Notes under the pieces: generated by a model
Database searches by the model: none
Told to the model about the DNA's origin: nothing
Seen by the model: only the letters and a program-made list of their open reading frames with translations
Program-made: the position numbers and the translations under genes
Part shown: positions 14,442-22,387 of the stretch, in pieces
How positions within the stretch are numbered: the first letter of the stretch is position 1
How the letters are laid out: the number at the start of each line of letters is the position of its first letter
Assembly (NCBI GenBank): GCA_046048135.1
Contig: JBJOGR010000006.1
Span: forward strand, 1 to 24,700
Direction: 5' to 3'
Origin: ATZT02 sp046048135
Lineage (GTDB): Bacteria > Actinomycetota > Actinomycetes > S36-B12 > UBA5976
Length of the DNA: 24,700 bases

Positions 14442-15232
14442 CTAACTCTTGCTCCTATCCAAACTGCCACCACAATTAAGGCACCAAGACCAATAGTCCA
14501 TAAAAACAAACCTTCAGTTACTGGTCCTAATCTTCCTAAATCAAGTCCACCAGGATTTTCTGATTTATTTAATTCTTGAATGTAGCGAATTATGGCAGCT
14601 TTATTTTCTGGAGTTAAAGTTTTTTCACTAAATATTGGCATTGATTGTGGACCAGTCAACATTGCTTCATAAATTTGTTGAGGCGTTGATTGTCCTAAAC
14701 TTGGAGCATATTTTCCATTAGTTAATGCGCCACCTGATCCTGCAAAGTTATGGCATTGCGCACAATTTGTTCTAAATAATTCTCCACCTTCTGCGACATC
14801 TGCATTAACCCATGCATTTATTTGTTCCTCAGATGGAATTGCAGGTCCTGGACCAAATGTTGCAACATAAGCAGCTAATGCCAAAGTTTCTTCTTCGTTA
14901 TAACTTGGTTCTTTGCGCATAACTTGAGCACCTGGTGCTGCCATAGGCATACGACCAGTTGAAACTTGAAAATGTACAGATGCTGCACCAACGCCAACTA
15001 AAGTTGGACCATCACTTGTTCCTTGTCCATTTAAACCATGACAAGATGAACAACCTTCGGCGAATAAAACAGATCCTTTATCAACTAAGGTTTCATCTGT
15101 GCCAATTCTTGCTTGAGCTGGTGAAACTAGAACATTAACTGCGCTAAAAACAATTGAAACAAAACCTAATGCAAAAAACAAAACTAGAAGTGGAGCACTT
15201 TTTCTTCTTCTAAATTTTGCTATGAATCTCAA
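14438..15232 (-). CDS. qcrC: di-haem cytochrome c subunit of the bc1 complex
   Basis: Two haem c motifs, CSSCHG and CAQCHN, sit in tandem cytochrome c folds. A first hydrophobic helix (about 14-36) exports the protein and a last helix (about 240-260) anchors it. This fused di-haem QcrC lets actinobacteria pass electrons directly to cytochrome aa3 oxidase without a soluble cytochrome c. Met ligands probably lie in RMPMAAPG and SMPIFSE. The start is TTG at 15232, preceded by AGGTAG at the end of ctaE, about nine bases after the ctaE stop. The 264-residue length is normal. Confidence 0.96.
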   Translation of the reverse strand: MRFIAKFRRRKSAPLLVLFFALGFVSIVFSAVNVLVSPAQARIGTDETLVDKGSVLFAEGCSSCHGLNGQGTSDGPTLVGVGAASVHFQVSTGRMPMAAPGAQVMRKEPSYNEEETLALAAYVATFGPGPAIPSEEQINAWVNADVAEGGELFRTNCAQCHNFAGSGGALTNGKYAPSLGQSTPQQIYEAMLTGPQSMPIFSEKTLTPENKAAIIRYIQELNKSENPGGLDLGRLGPVTEGLFLWTIGLGALIVVAVWIGARVR

Positions 15233-15241
15233 TTTATCTAC

Positions 15242-15832
15242 CTATTTCACCAAATAAATAGTTGCAAATAAACCAATCCATACGACATCAACGAAATGCC
15301 AGTAATAAGAAGTAACAACAGCAGATGTTGCTAAACCATGTGTCATTTTTGGTCTGACATAAGTTCTTGCAAGTACAAAAAGAAATGCAACTAATCCACC
15401 GGTTACATGCAAGGCGTGAAAACCAGTCGTTAAATAAAACACAGATCCAAATGGAGAAGAAGAAATTGTTAAGCCTTCGTGAACTAATTCTGCATATTCA
15501 AAAGCTTGTCCACCTACGAAAAACGCTCCCATTAAAAAAGTAATTATGAACCAGAAACGAAGTCTTTCTCTATCTCCACGTTCAGCTGCAAAAACTCCAA
15601 GTTGAGCAGTCACTGAACTTAAGACCAAAATTGTTGTATTAGCTGCAGAAAATGGAATATTTAGAATTTCAGTTTCTACTTTCCAAATATCTGGATTGAC
15701 GGCACGTAAAGTGAAATACATTGCAAACAAAGCAGCAAAAAACATCAATTCACTGGATAACCAAACGATGGTTCCAATCGCGGTCATATTAGGACGATTA
15801 ATTCGTTGATTTGTAAAAGATGCCGTGGACAT
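15242..15832 (-). CDS. ctaE: cytochrome c oxidase subunit III
   Basis: Subunit III of the aa3 oxidase stabilises the catalytic core; it does not bind redox metals. The 196-residue, five-helix form is standard for bacteria. Family features seen are the ELMFFAALFAMYFTLRA first helix with its Glu, GFHALHVTGG, and the C-terminal SYYWHFVDVVWIGLFATIYL. It has a strong AGGAG site before ATG 15832. It heads the ctaE-qcrC-qcrA-qcrB operon, the usual actinobacterial order. The catalytic subunits ctaC and ctaD are not in the window and must be elsewhere. Confidence 0.97.
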   Translation of the reverse strand: MSTASFTNQRINRPNMTAIGTIVWLSSELMFFAALFAMYFTLRAVNPDIWKVETEILNIPFSAANTTILVLSSVTAQLGVFAAERGDRERLRFWFIITFLMGAFFVGGQAFEYAELVHEGLTISSSPFGSVFYLTTGFHALHVTGGLVAFLFVLARTYVRPKMTHGLATSAVVTSYYWHFVDVVWIGLFATIYLVK

Positions 15833-15871
15833 GGCTCCTATTCTGTCACCTAAACGGTGGGGGATTTATGG

Positions 15872-16333
15872 ATGGGCGCGCAATATATGACTAATGTGAC
15901 ATTTGTGGCGGAGACAAATTCACAATTGCACGAACTAAGTGTCCTTGTTTATTCTGATGATAGACGAATTCGTGATTCAGTAATAACTTCTCTTGGCAGA
16001 AGACCAGCAAAAGATTTGCCAAGAATTGAATTTGTACAGGTTGCAACAGAAACTGTTGTTAAAAGTGAATTAAAAACTGGAAAGATTCACTTAGCAATAC
16101 TTGATGGTGAAGCAGCTCCTGCTGGTGGAATGGGTATTGCTCGAAATGCCAAAGACGAAGTTTTTAATTGCCCTCCAATTATTGTTTTGATTCAAAGACC
16201 TCAAGATGCCTGGCTTGCAACTTGGTCCAAAGCAGAAGGCGTTGTACCAATGCCAATTGATCCTGTGGTTTTAGTAGAAGTCGCAACAACGTTGTTGAGA
16301 CGAGTAGATAAAACAGCTATTCCAGTCAAATGA
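15872..16333 (+). CDS. receiver-like (pseudo-response-regulator) protein
   Basis: The protein folds as a CheY-type receiver: LSVLVYSDDRRIRDSVI (acidic pocket), then LAILDGEAAPAGGMG with the candidate phospho-Asp in LDGE, and GVVPMPIDP at the end. The conserved Lys of the usual KP motif is Met here, so normal phosphorylation switching is doubtful. There is no output domain. Orthologs of this shape sit beside ctaE in many actinobacteria. I choose ATG 15872 because GGGGG lies eight bases upstream. In-frame starts at 15857 (GTG) and 15887 (ATG) also exist. The trpD gene overlaps its stop as ATGA, so the two are co-translated. The target is unknown. Confidence 0.75.
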   Translation: MGAQYMTNVTFVAETNSQLHELSVLVYSDDRRIRDSVITSLGRRPAKDLPRIEFVQVATETVVKSELKTGKIHLAILDGEAAPAGGMGIARNAKDEVFNCPPIIVLIQRPQDAWLATWSKAEGVVPMPIDPVVLVEVATTLLRRVDKTAIPVK

Positions 16334-17373
16334 ATAATTTGATTTCCTGGCAGGAAATCCTTTCTCAACTAAATAACAAAAAAGATTTAACTTTTACGCA
16401 AGCTCAATCTGCTATGAATGCAGTAATGGATGCAAAAGCAACGGAATTAGAAATAAAAGAATTTCTACTTGGTTTGAAAAATAAAGGTGAATCTGCAGAA
16501 GAAATAACAGCATTTGTTGATGTAATGATTGATCATTCAAGAAAGTTAGATATAAATCATGACGCTGTAGACACTTGTGGCACTGGTGGAGATGGTTTTA
16601 ACACTGTAAATATTTCAACAGCTGCAGCAATTGTGGTGGCAAGTTGTGGAATACCTGTAGTCAAACACGGTAATCGAGCTGCCTCCTCCAAATCAGGCTC
16701 AGCAGATGTCTTGGAAGCTTTAAAAATAAAAATCGATTTAAGTCCAGAACAGGTTAAGGACAATTTAAAAAAAGTTGGAATTTGTTTTTGTTTTGCTCCA
16801 GTTTTTCATCCGGCCATGAAAGCAGTAGCCCCAATAAGAAAAGAATTAGCAACTTCAACAGTTTTCAATTTTCTTGGACCACTGTCAAATCCTGCAACAC
16901 CAAAAGCACAAGTTGTGGGAGTTTCAAATTTAGAAAAAGCTCCCATTATTGCGCAAGTTTTAGCAAATAGAAAAACAAATGCATTTGTAGTTAGAGGCTT
17001 AGAAGGACTTGATGAAATATCAATTTGTGGCCCTACTCAAATATGGCAGGTGAAAAATAATAAAGTAGAAGATTTTATTTTTGATGCAGAAAAAAATGGT
17101 GTAAAGAAAGTGGAAATTTCACAATTACAGGGTGGAGATGCTTTAACTAATGCTGAGCTGATTGAAAAAGCATTAACTCCAGATACAACGAGTGCTTTAC
17201 AAGATGCAATATGTATAAATGCTGCAGCAGCGATAGTGGCCTATGAAAATCAAAATTTGGATTTTGAAACTGCTATAAATCTTGCCTTTGCTAGAGCTAA
17301 AGGAAGCGTTGCCAGTGGCATGAGTTTGAATACTTTAAAAAATTGGCAAGAATTTTCAAAATCAATCAGTTGA
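16330..17373 (+). CDS. trpD: anthranilate phosphoribosyltransferase
   Basis: TrpD joins anthranilate to PRPP in the second tryptophan-specific step. The 347-residue length is standard. The PRPP-binding signature CGTGGDGFNTVNIST is near residues 80-95, followed by KHGNRAASSKSGSADVLEA, which binds both substrates and magnesium. The RGLEGLDEIS segment matches the C-terminal domain. The gene overlaps the receiver-like gene by ATGA and its 3' end runs 12 bases into the convergent pimB gene. Other trp genes are not nearby. A lone trpD downstream of cta/qcr is also seen in larger actinobacterial genomes. Confidence 0.96.
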   Translation: MNNLISWQEILSQLNNKKDLTFTQAQSAMNAVMDAKATELEIKEFLLGLKNKGESAEEITAFVDVMIDHSRKLDINHDAVDTCGTGGDGFNTVNISTAAAIVVASCGIPVVKHGNRAASSKSGSADVLEALKIKIDLSPEQVKDNLKKVGICFCFAPVFHPAMKAVAPIRKELATSTVFNFLGPLSNPATPKAQVVGVSNLEKAPIIAQVLANRKTNAFVVRGLEGLDEISICGPTQIWQVKNNKVEDFIFDAEKNGVKKVEISQLQGGDALTNAELIEKALTPDTTSALQDAICINAAAAIVAYENQNLDFETAINLAFARAKGSVASGMSLNTLKNWQEFSKSIS

Positions 17374-18504
17374 TAATAATTTCCTGATTTGTAAATGTCT
17401 TGATGGCCATTGCCATTGTTTTTCAATCCAAGACCTACCTTGTTTACCTAATCTAATTCTTAAATCAGGATTTAATAGTAAATTAACTATTTTTTCTTGC
17501 AATAAGTGCTTATTATTTGAATCGATTACATAACCCGTTACATCATTTATCACTGCATCTGGTGCACCACCAGAATTTCCAGCAATAACAGGAACTCCAC
17601 TTGCTGATGCCTCTAGATAAACAATTCCTAAACCTTCAACATCAAATCCAAAATTTCTAGTTCGCACAGGCATTGCAAATAAATCGGCACTTGCATAAAA
17701 AATTGGAAGTTGTTCCCATGGCACAGAGCCAGTTAAAGTCACATTGCTATTTACATTTAAATCAAAAGTTTTTTTATGAAGGTTTTGTTTGTGAGGACCT
17801 CCTCCCACAATTAAGAGATGCGCTGAAGGCACTTTTTTAATAACTTCTGGCCAAATTTCAATTAAAGTATCTTGACCTTTTCTTGGCATCAACCTAGAAA
17901 TACAAGCCACTATTAATTTATCTTGAATTCTAAATCTATTTTTCAAATCTTGAACTTCTTTACTTTCCTTATTAACAGGATTGAACAAATCAATATTGAT
18001 TCCAGGAGTAAGTTGCTCAAACTTAGCTAACTGGGAATCATCAACAGCTTCTTTAATCTTTTCAAATGTGTATTTTGTTAAATATGTGAATTTGTCTACG
18101 TCCTTAACAATCTTTTGAAAAGTTTGTTTAAGCCCTGGAGTAAAGGACCAGCCAACTTCATGACCATGAGTAAGGGCGACTGTTTTCTTAATTCCATTTT
18201 GTTTTAATTTTGCTGATAAAAGACCTAGTGGTGCACTTGCTCCAAATAAGACACTTTCACATCCAAATTGCTTTATTAAATTGATTGCATAATTTGAAAC
18301 TGATGGAGTTGGTAAAAGCATCTCTGTGTCGTAACGAAAAACTTTATATTTTTGTAATTTATCAAACTCTTGCCAACCTTTGTATTTAGAAGTAAGCACG
18401 ATTACATCTTCTGGATCTAAACCTTCAATTAGACCGTGCACAAAAGTTTGGATTCCTCCTGGTCGAGGAGGAAAATCATTTGTGATTACAAGAGTCTTAG
18501 ACAT
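17362..18504 (-). CDS. pimB: GT4 mannosyltransferase, PimB-like
   Basis: The GT-B fold enzyme starts with LVITNDFPPRPGGIQTFVHG, which is closely like PimB of mycobacteria and corynebacteria. PimB adds the second mannose to phosphatidylinositol mannoside. The C-terminal GT4 domain has SRLMPRKGQDTLIE and the catalytic E-x7-E motif in EGLGIVYLE. Length (380) fits. The neighbouring GT87-like gene, overlapping its start by eight bases, strengthens a role in PIM or lipomannan-like glycolipid synthesis. Some GT4 relatives use monoacylglucuronosyl-diacylglycerol (MgtA), so acceptor identity is not certain. The 3' end overlaps trpD head-on. Confidence 0.85.
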   Translation of the reverse strand: MSKTLVITNDFPPRPGGIQTFVHGLIEGLDPEDVIVLTSKYKGWQEFDKLQKYKVFRYDTEMLLPTPSVSNYAINLIKQFGCESVLFGASAPLGLLSAKLKQNGIKKTVALTHGHEVGWSFTPGLKQTFQKIVKDVDKFTYLTKYTFEKIKEAVDDSQLAKFEQLTPGINIDLFNPVNKESKEVQDLKNRFRIQDKLIVACISRLMPRKGQDTLIEIWPEVIKKVPSAHLLIVGGGPHKQNLHKKTFDLNVNSNVTLTGSVPWEQLPIFYASADLFAMPVRTRNFGFDVEGLGIVYLEASASGVPVIAGNSGGAPDAVINDVTGYVIDSNNKHLLQEKIVNLLLNPDLRIRLGKQGRSWIEKQWQWPSRHLQIRKLLSTD

Positions 18505-19717
18505 TTTTTACTTTCTTTTTCCTCAATTGTATTAGCAATTTAAAACTTAAAACCATAGCACTTATAAAAAATATAATTCTAAGAATTTGAACTAGCGATG
18601 GAAATAATTCTCCATTCAATAACCCTACATAAAGTGCCGGGTAAAGCACTTGAGTCAATAATGCAGAAATTGAAAGAATAAAAATAACTTTATTCAATTT
18701 AGTTTCCTTAAAAAGTATGACTAAAGCAGAAATTCCGCCAATCCAAATCCAAAATTGAGGAGAAAAAACTCGACTTAAACCGATTGCAAAAATTATCACT
18801 ATTAAAGATTTTTCAAATATATTTAAATCATTTAACTTTCCTTTAATGTTTAGGAAAAATAGCCACAAAAAGAATACAATTGTGGAAATATTTAAAATAA
18901 AAGCTATTTGATTGGCAAAAGTAGCTTCAACCTCTAAAGAGCCAAATCTGAAGGGATATTCAACATTTGCACCAAAAAGCTTAAATATGACAAATACAAC
19001 TGCAGCAACAGATTCAACTTGTAATCCCCGTGAGGATTGATTTTCTAAAAAAGATAAAGATCCAAAGCTAATAATTTCTATAAAAATTAATATTAAAATT
19101 ACAGAAATTATTACTGGTAAAAGAATTTTTCGAAGTATTCTTTTTTCAACTATTGAAAGAATTAGAATCGGCCAAAGTTTTAACAGAGTCCCGATTGCTA
19201 ATAAGAATCCAGCCAATTTAATTCTTTTTTCATATATTGAAATCAAGCCAATGATTGCAAACCAAGTCGGAACTAAATCAAACCTAGTTAGAAGTAAAGG
19301 CCCCATTAGAATTGGCCAAATAACCCAAAACCAAGCACCAGCAAAACCATTTAAACTAACTAGTAGGTTTCTTTTATATAGACTCAAGCCAAATTTTAAA
19401 ATTGTTAAAAGAATTAAAAAATCGAAGAAAATCATTGTAAAAATAAATCCAATATTTGAATTGCCGAAAATATATTGCGGAATAGTGAATATAAATCCTG
19501 CTAGGGGAGGATACTGCCACATCGAATCATTTATTGGAAAAATTCTTTGAATTAATCCTAAGGACCAGAATTGATATAACTCAACGTCTCCTTTGAGCCA
19601 TTTTCCTTCAGGATAATAAAACTTTAAAGTTATGAATTGAAATAAAAAGTATCGAGTAATGAACCAGGTAAAAACTAATCCAGGAACACTTCGAGTAAAT
19701 GATTTGAGTGAATTCAC
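18497..19717 (-). CDS. GT87-like polytopic membrane glycosyltransferase
   Basis: The protein has about ten hydrophobic helices and the first-loop motif GDVELYQFWSLGLI, followed by MWQYPPLAGFIF. This matches the DUF2029/GT87 family of GT-C enzymes that use polyprenyl-phosphate mannose (PimE type), with the loop Asp as catalytic base. The frame runs up to 19786, but that would lie inside the divergent phosphoesterase gene. GTG 19717 removes this clash and places a basic stretch before the first helix, giving about 406 residues. Overlap with pimB suggests the two build the same mannolipid. GT39/MptB-type relatives are an alternative. Confidence 0.75.
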   Translation of the reverse strand: MNSLKSFTRSVPGLVFTWFITRYFLFQFITLKFYYPEGKWLKGDVELYQFWSLGLIQRIFPINDSMWQYPPLAGFIFTIPQYIFGNSNIGFIFTMIFFDFLILLTILKFGLSLYKRNLLVSLNGFAGAWFWVIWPILMGPLLLTRFDLVPTWFAIIGLISIYEKRIKLAGFLLAIGTLLKLWPILILSIVEKRILRKILLPVIISVILILIFIEIISFGSLSFLENQSSRGLQVESVAAVVFVIFKLFGANVEYPFRFGSLEVEATFANQIAFILNISTIVFFLWLFFLNIKGKLNDLNIFEKSLIVIIFAIGLSRVFSPQFWIWIGGISALVILFKETKLNKVIFILSISALLTQVLYPALYVGLLNGELFPSLVQILRIIFFISAMVLSFKLLIQLRKKKVKNV

Positions 19718-19772
19718 GTTTATAAGGGTAGTAGCAAGTGCGTAATTTAAATAATTGCGTAATGTTAGAAAG

Positions 19773-20537
19773 GTGAAAATTAACATAATAAGTGATGTTC
19801 ATGCCGAAATATCGGCCTTGAGCAAAGCAAAAAACGAATCCGACATTCTTATTTGTTTAGGTGACTTGCTTCTTTACACCGATTATGAAGATCCAGGCAA
19901 TGGAATTATGGGAAAACTTTTCGGTTATGAATTTAATCAGGAGTTCATTCGATTAAGAACAGCAAATATGTTTGTAGAAGCAAGAGCTATGGCGATGACA
20001 AAGTGGGAAGAGCTAGGTGATCGAGAAGCATTAATAACTCGCGAAGTTAAGAATCAATATCAAGAAATATTTGATTCAATGCCAACCCCAGTTTACTTAA
20101 CTTATGGAAATGTTGATCGTCCCGAATTTTGGAATGACTATGTTAAAAAAGATATGACAGTACTAGATGGACAAGTTGTTGAGATTGCAGGTTTAAAATT
20201 TGGTTTTGTTGGAGGAGGATTACAAACTCCTTATAGAACCCCTTATGAAATTAGCGATGAAGAATTTCAAAAAAATGTAGATTCACTTGGTCCTGTAGAT
20301 GTTTTATGTTCACATATTCCACCAGCAATCCCAGATATTACTTTTGATGTTGTAGCAAGAAGATTTGAAAGAGGAAGCGAAGCTTTATTAAATTACATCA
20401 AAGAATTTCAGCCTAAGTATTCTTTTTTTGGTCATGTTCATCAACCTCTAGTTTCAAGAACCAGAGTCGGTTACACAGAATGCATAAATGTAGGTCATTT
20501 TCGAGCGACTAAGCGTGCTTTTACATTAAATGTCTAA
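19773..20537 (+). CDS. calcineurin-like metallophosphoesterase
   Basis: All the metal-binding blocks of the superfamily are present: ISDVHAE at the start, CLGDLLLY, GNVDR, CSHIPPA and FGHVHQP. The central block is GNVD instead of GNHE, a variant seen in YfcE-like and other phosphodiesterase branches. The GTG at 19773 puts the first strand (VKINIISDVH) at the N-terminus as usual. A longer in-frame TTG at 19755 exists. No ribosome site lies at correct spacing before the GTG, so a leaderless transcript is possible. The substrate is unknown; the length (254) is normal. It is divergent from the GT87-like gene. Confidence 0.85.
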   Translation: MKINIISDVHAEISALSKAKNESDILICLGDLLLYTDYEDPGNGIMGKLFGYEFNQEFIRLRTANMFVEARAMAMTKWEELGDREALITREVKNQYQEIFDSMPTPVYLTYGNVDRPEFWNDYVKKDMTVLDGQVVEIAGLKFGFVGGGLQTPYRTPYEISDEEFQKNVDSLGPVDVLCSHIPPAIPDITFDVVARRFERGSEALLNYIKEFQPKYSFFGHVHQPLVSRTRVGYTECINVGHFRATKRAFTLNV

Positions 20538-20610
20538 AGAATAATTCTTGGATAAGTTGGGTCAGGTATTCTTTATAGTCTCAATTATTTAAGGAAAGGA
20601 TCAAAAGAGC

Positions 20611-21297
20611 GTGTTTTACTTTGTTGTTAAATACATTTTTTTGTGGCTTCCTTTACGTTTGATTTTTAGACCTTGGACTAAAGGTAAAAGAAATATTCCA
20701 AAATCAGGTGGAGTAATTTTTGCTCCAAATCACACTTCTTTTATTGATTCAATATTTTTACCACTTGTTGTTAAAAGAAGAATTACTTTTTTAGCAAAAA
20801 TTGATTATTGGCGTGGTAAAGGAATTAAAGGATTAGTAACTAAATTATTTTTTTCAGGTGTTGGACAAGTTCCAATTGATAGAGCAGGCGGATCTGCAGC
20901 CGAAGCTGCTTTAAGAACAGCAATTGACATTTTAAATAATGGTGAAGCTTTAGGAATTTATCCAGAAGGAACTAGATCACCGGATGGAAGACTTTATCGA
21001 GGGAGAACCGGTGTTGCCAGAATGGCACTTGAAGCGAAAGTCCCAGTTGTTCCAGTTGCAATGATTGGAACTTATGAAATTCAACCTTCAGATCGTATGA
21101 TTCCAAAAGTTGGCCGTGTAGGAATTATTTTTGGTAAACCTTTGGATTTTTCTAAATATTATGACGATGCCAGAAATGCTGAAACACTTCGAAAAGTTAC
21201 TAACGAAATTATGGAAGCAATTAGAGAACTTTCTGGCCAAGAATATGTAGATATATATGCTTCTGCAGCCAAAGAAGCCCTTAAAGAAAAAGATTAG
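20611..21297 (+). CDS. plsC: 1-acyl-sn-glycerol-3-phosphate acyltransferase
   Basis: PlsC acylates lysophosphatidic acid to phosphatidic acid, the root of phospholipid synthesis. Motif I is NHTSFID (His-x4-Asp), motif II follows in DRAGGSAAEAA, motif III is YPEGTRSPDGRLYRGRTG and motif IV is VPVVPVAM. One N-terminal hydrophobic stretch anchors it. GTG 20611 has a good GGAAAGG site. A short gap (20538-20610) contains TATAGT near 20572, a possible -10 box. The gene precedes pfk with 61 bases between, so they may be separately transcribed. Some family members acylate other lysolipids, so PIM acylation near pimB is a weak alternative. Confidence 0.92.
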   Translation: MFYFVVKYIFLWLPLRLIFRPWTKGKRNIPKSGGVIFAPNHTSFIDSIFLPLVVKRRITFLAKIDYWRGKGIKGLVTKLFFSGVGQVPIDRAGGSAAEAALRTAIDILNNGEALGIYPEGTRSPDGRLYRGRTGVARMALEAKVPVVPVAMIGTYEIQPSDRMIPKVGRVGIIFGKPLDFSKYYDDARNAETLRKVTNEIMEAIRELSGQEYVDIYASAAKEALKEKD

Positions 21298-21358
21298 TTT
21301 CTTTAGGATAAATTAAGAACTGAATTCGTAACTATTTATATAGAAAGAAGCCGAATTT

Positions 21359-22387
21359 ATGCGAGTAGGAATTTTAACTGGTGGTGGTGATGCCCCAGGA
21401 CTAAACAACGTCATCCGTGGAGTTGTAACTCGTGGAATTAATGCTTACAAATATGAATTCGTTGGATTTAAAGATGGTTGGAAAGGTCCTTTAGAAGGTT
21501 TAACTCGACCAGTTACTTTGTCAGATGTTGCTCACATTAATGATGAAGGAGGAACAATTTTAGGTTCTTCCAGAACTAATCCATTAAAAATTGAAAACGG
21601 AGTAGCACGAATTGAAGAGAATTTAAAGAAATTAAATGTTGACGCTTTAGTTGCAATTGGTGGAGAAGATACTTTAGGTGTTGCAACCCAATTACATAAA
21701 CATGATTTCAAAGTAATTGGTGTTCCTAAAACAATTGATAATGATTTATCAAACACTGACTACACTTTCGGATTTCAAACTTCAGTAGCAATTGCAACTG
21801 AGGCAGTGGACCGTTTACATACAACTGCAAGAAGTCATCACAGAGTTTTAGTTGTAGAAGTGATGGGAAGGCATGCAGGATGGATTGCTCTGGAAACTGG
21901 CATGGCAGGAGATGCTGCAGTAACGCTAATTCCAGAAGAAAAATATGACATAAATGAAGTTGCAAAATGGGTGAAACAAAGATTTGAAAGAGACCAGTAT
22001 GCAATCGTTGTTGTGGCAGAAGGTGCGTTGAGCACTGAGGGTGATTTAGTAACCAAGGATTCAACTTTAGATGCGTTTGGTCACGTAAAACTTTCTGGTG
22101 TTGGTGAAGCTTTGGCAAAAAGATTAGAAGAATTAACAAAAATTGAATCACGAAGCGTTGTATTAGGTCATTTACAACGTGGAGGTTCACCGGTTGCATT
22201 TGATAGAAATTTAGGAAACAGATTAGGACTTGCAGCAGCAGATGCTTTAAATGATGGCGCATTTGGTCAAATGGTTGCACTACATGGAACAGAAATTGTT
22301 CGTGTTGCATTAGAAAGTGCAACTGGTGTATTAAAAACTGTTCCTTCAAAGCGTTATCTCGAAGCTAAAGCGTTTTTTGGGGCATGA
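21359..22387 (+). CDS. pfkA: 6-phosphofructokinase, PPi-dependent type
   Basis: The 342-residue protein is in the group III PfkA branch typical of actinobacteria. It opens with VGILTGGGDAPGLN and has the catalytic TIDND base and MGRHAGW loop. Two residues decide the phosphoryl donor. Position 104 is Asp in GGEDT (Gly in ATP enzymes, GGDGS) and position 124 is Lys in PKTIDND (Gly in ATP enzymes). Both are the PPi-enzyme state, as in the Amycolatopsis methanolica enzyme. The reaction would then be reversible and energy-saving. The upstream AGAAAG site is moderate. The stop overlaps the DAHP synthase start as ATGA. Confidence 0.93.
   Translation: MRVGILTGGGDAPGLNNVIRGVVTRGINAYKYEFVGFKDGWKGPLEGLTRPVTLSDVAHINDEGGTILGSSRTNPLKIENGVARIEENLKKLNVDALVAIGGEDTLGVATQLHKHDFKVIGVPKTIDNDLSNTDYTFGFQTSVAIATEAVDRLHTTARSHHRVLVVEVMGRHAGWIALETGMAGDAAVTLIPEEKYDINEVAKWVKQRFERDQYAIVVVAEGALSTEGDLVTKDSTLDAFGHVKLSGVGEALAKRLEELTKIESRSVVLGHLQRGGSPVAFDRNLGNRLGLAAADALNDGAFGQMVALHGTEIVRVALESATGVLKTVPSKRYLEAKAFFGA

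Noticed and set aside
15847..15859. CACC-TAAAC-GGTG inverted repeat between ctaE and the receiver-like gene as operator
   Set aside because: Four-base arms are too short to stand out by chance, and it overlaps the ribosome-site region.
21726..22349. Long antisense ORF (207 codons) inside pfkA
   Set aside because: Its protein is very rich in Leu, Gln and His, the usual antisense shadow of this codon use, and pfkA is certain.
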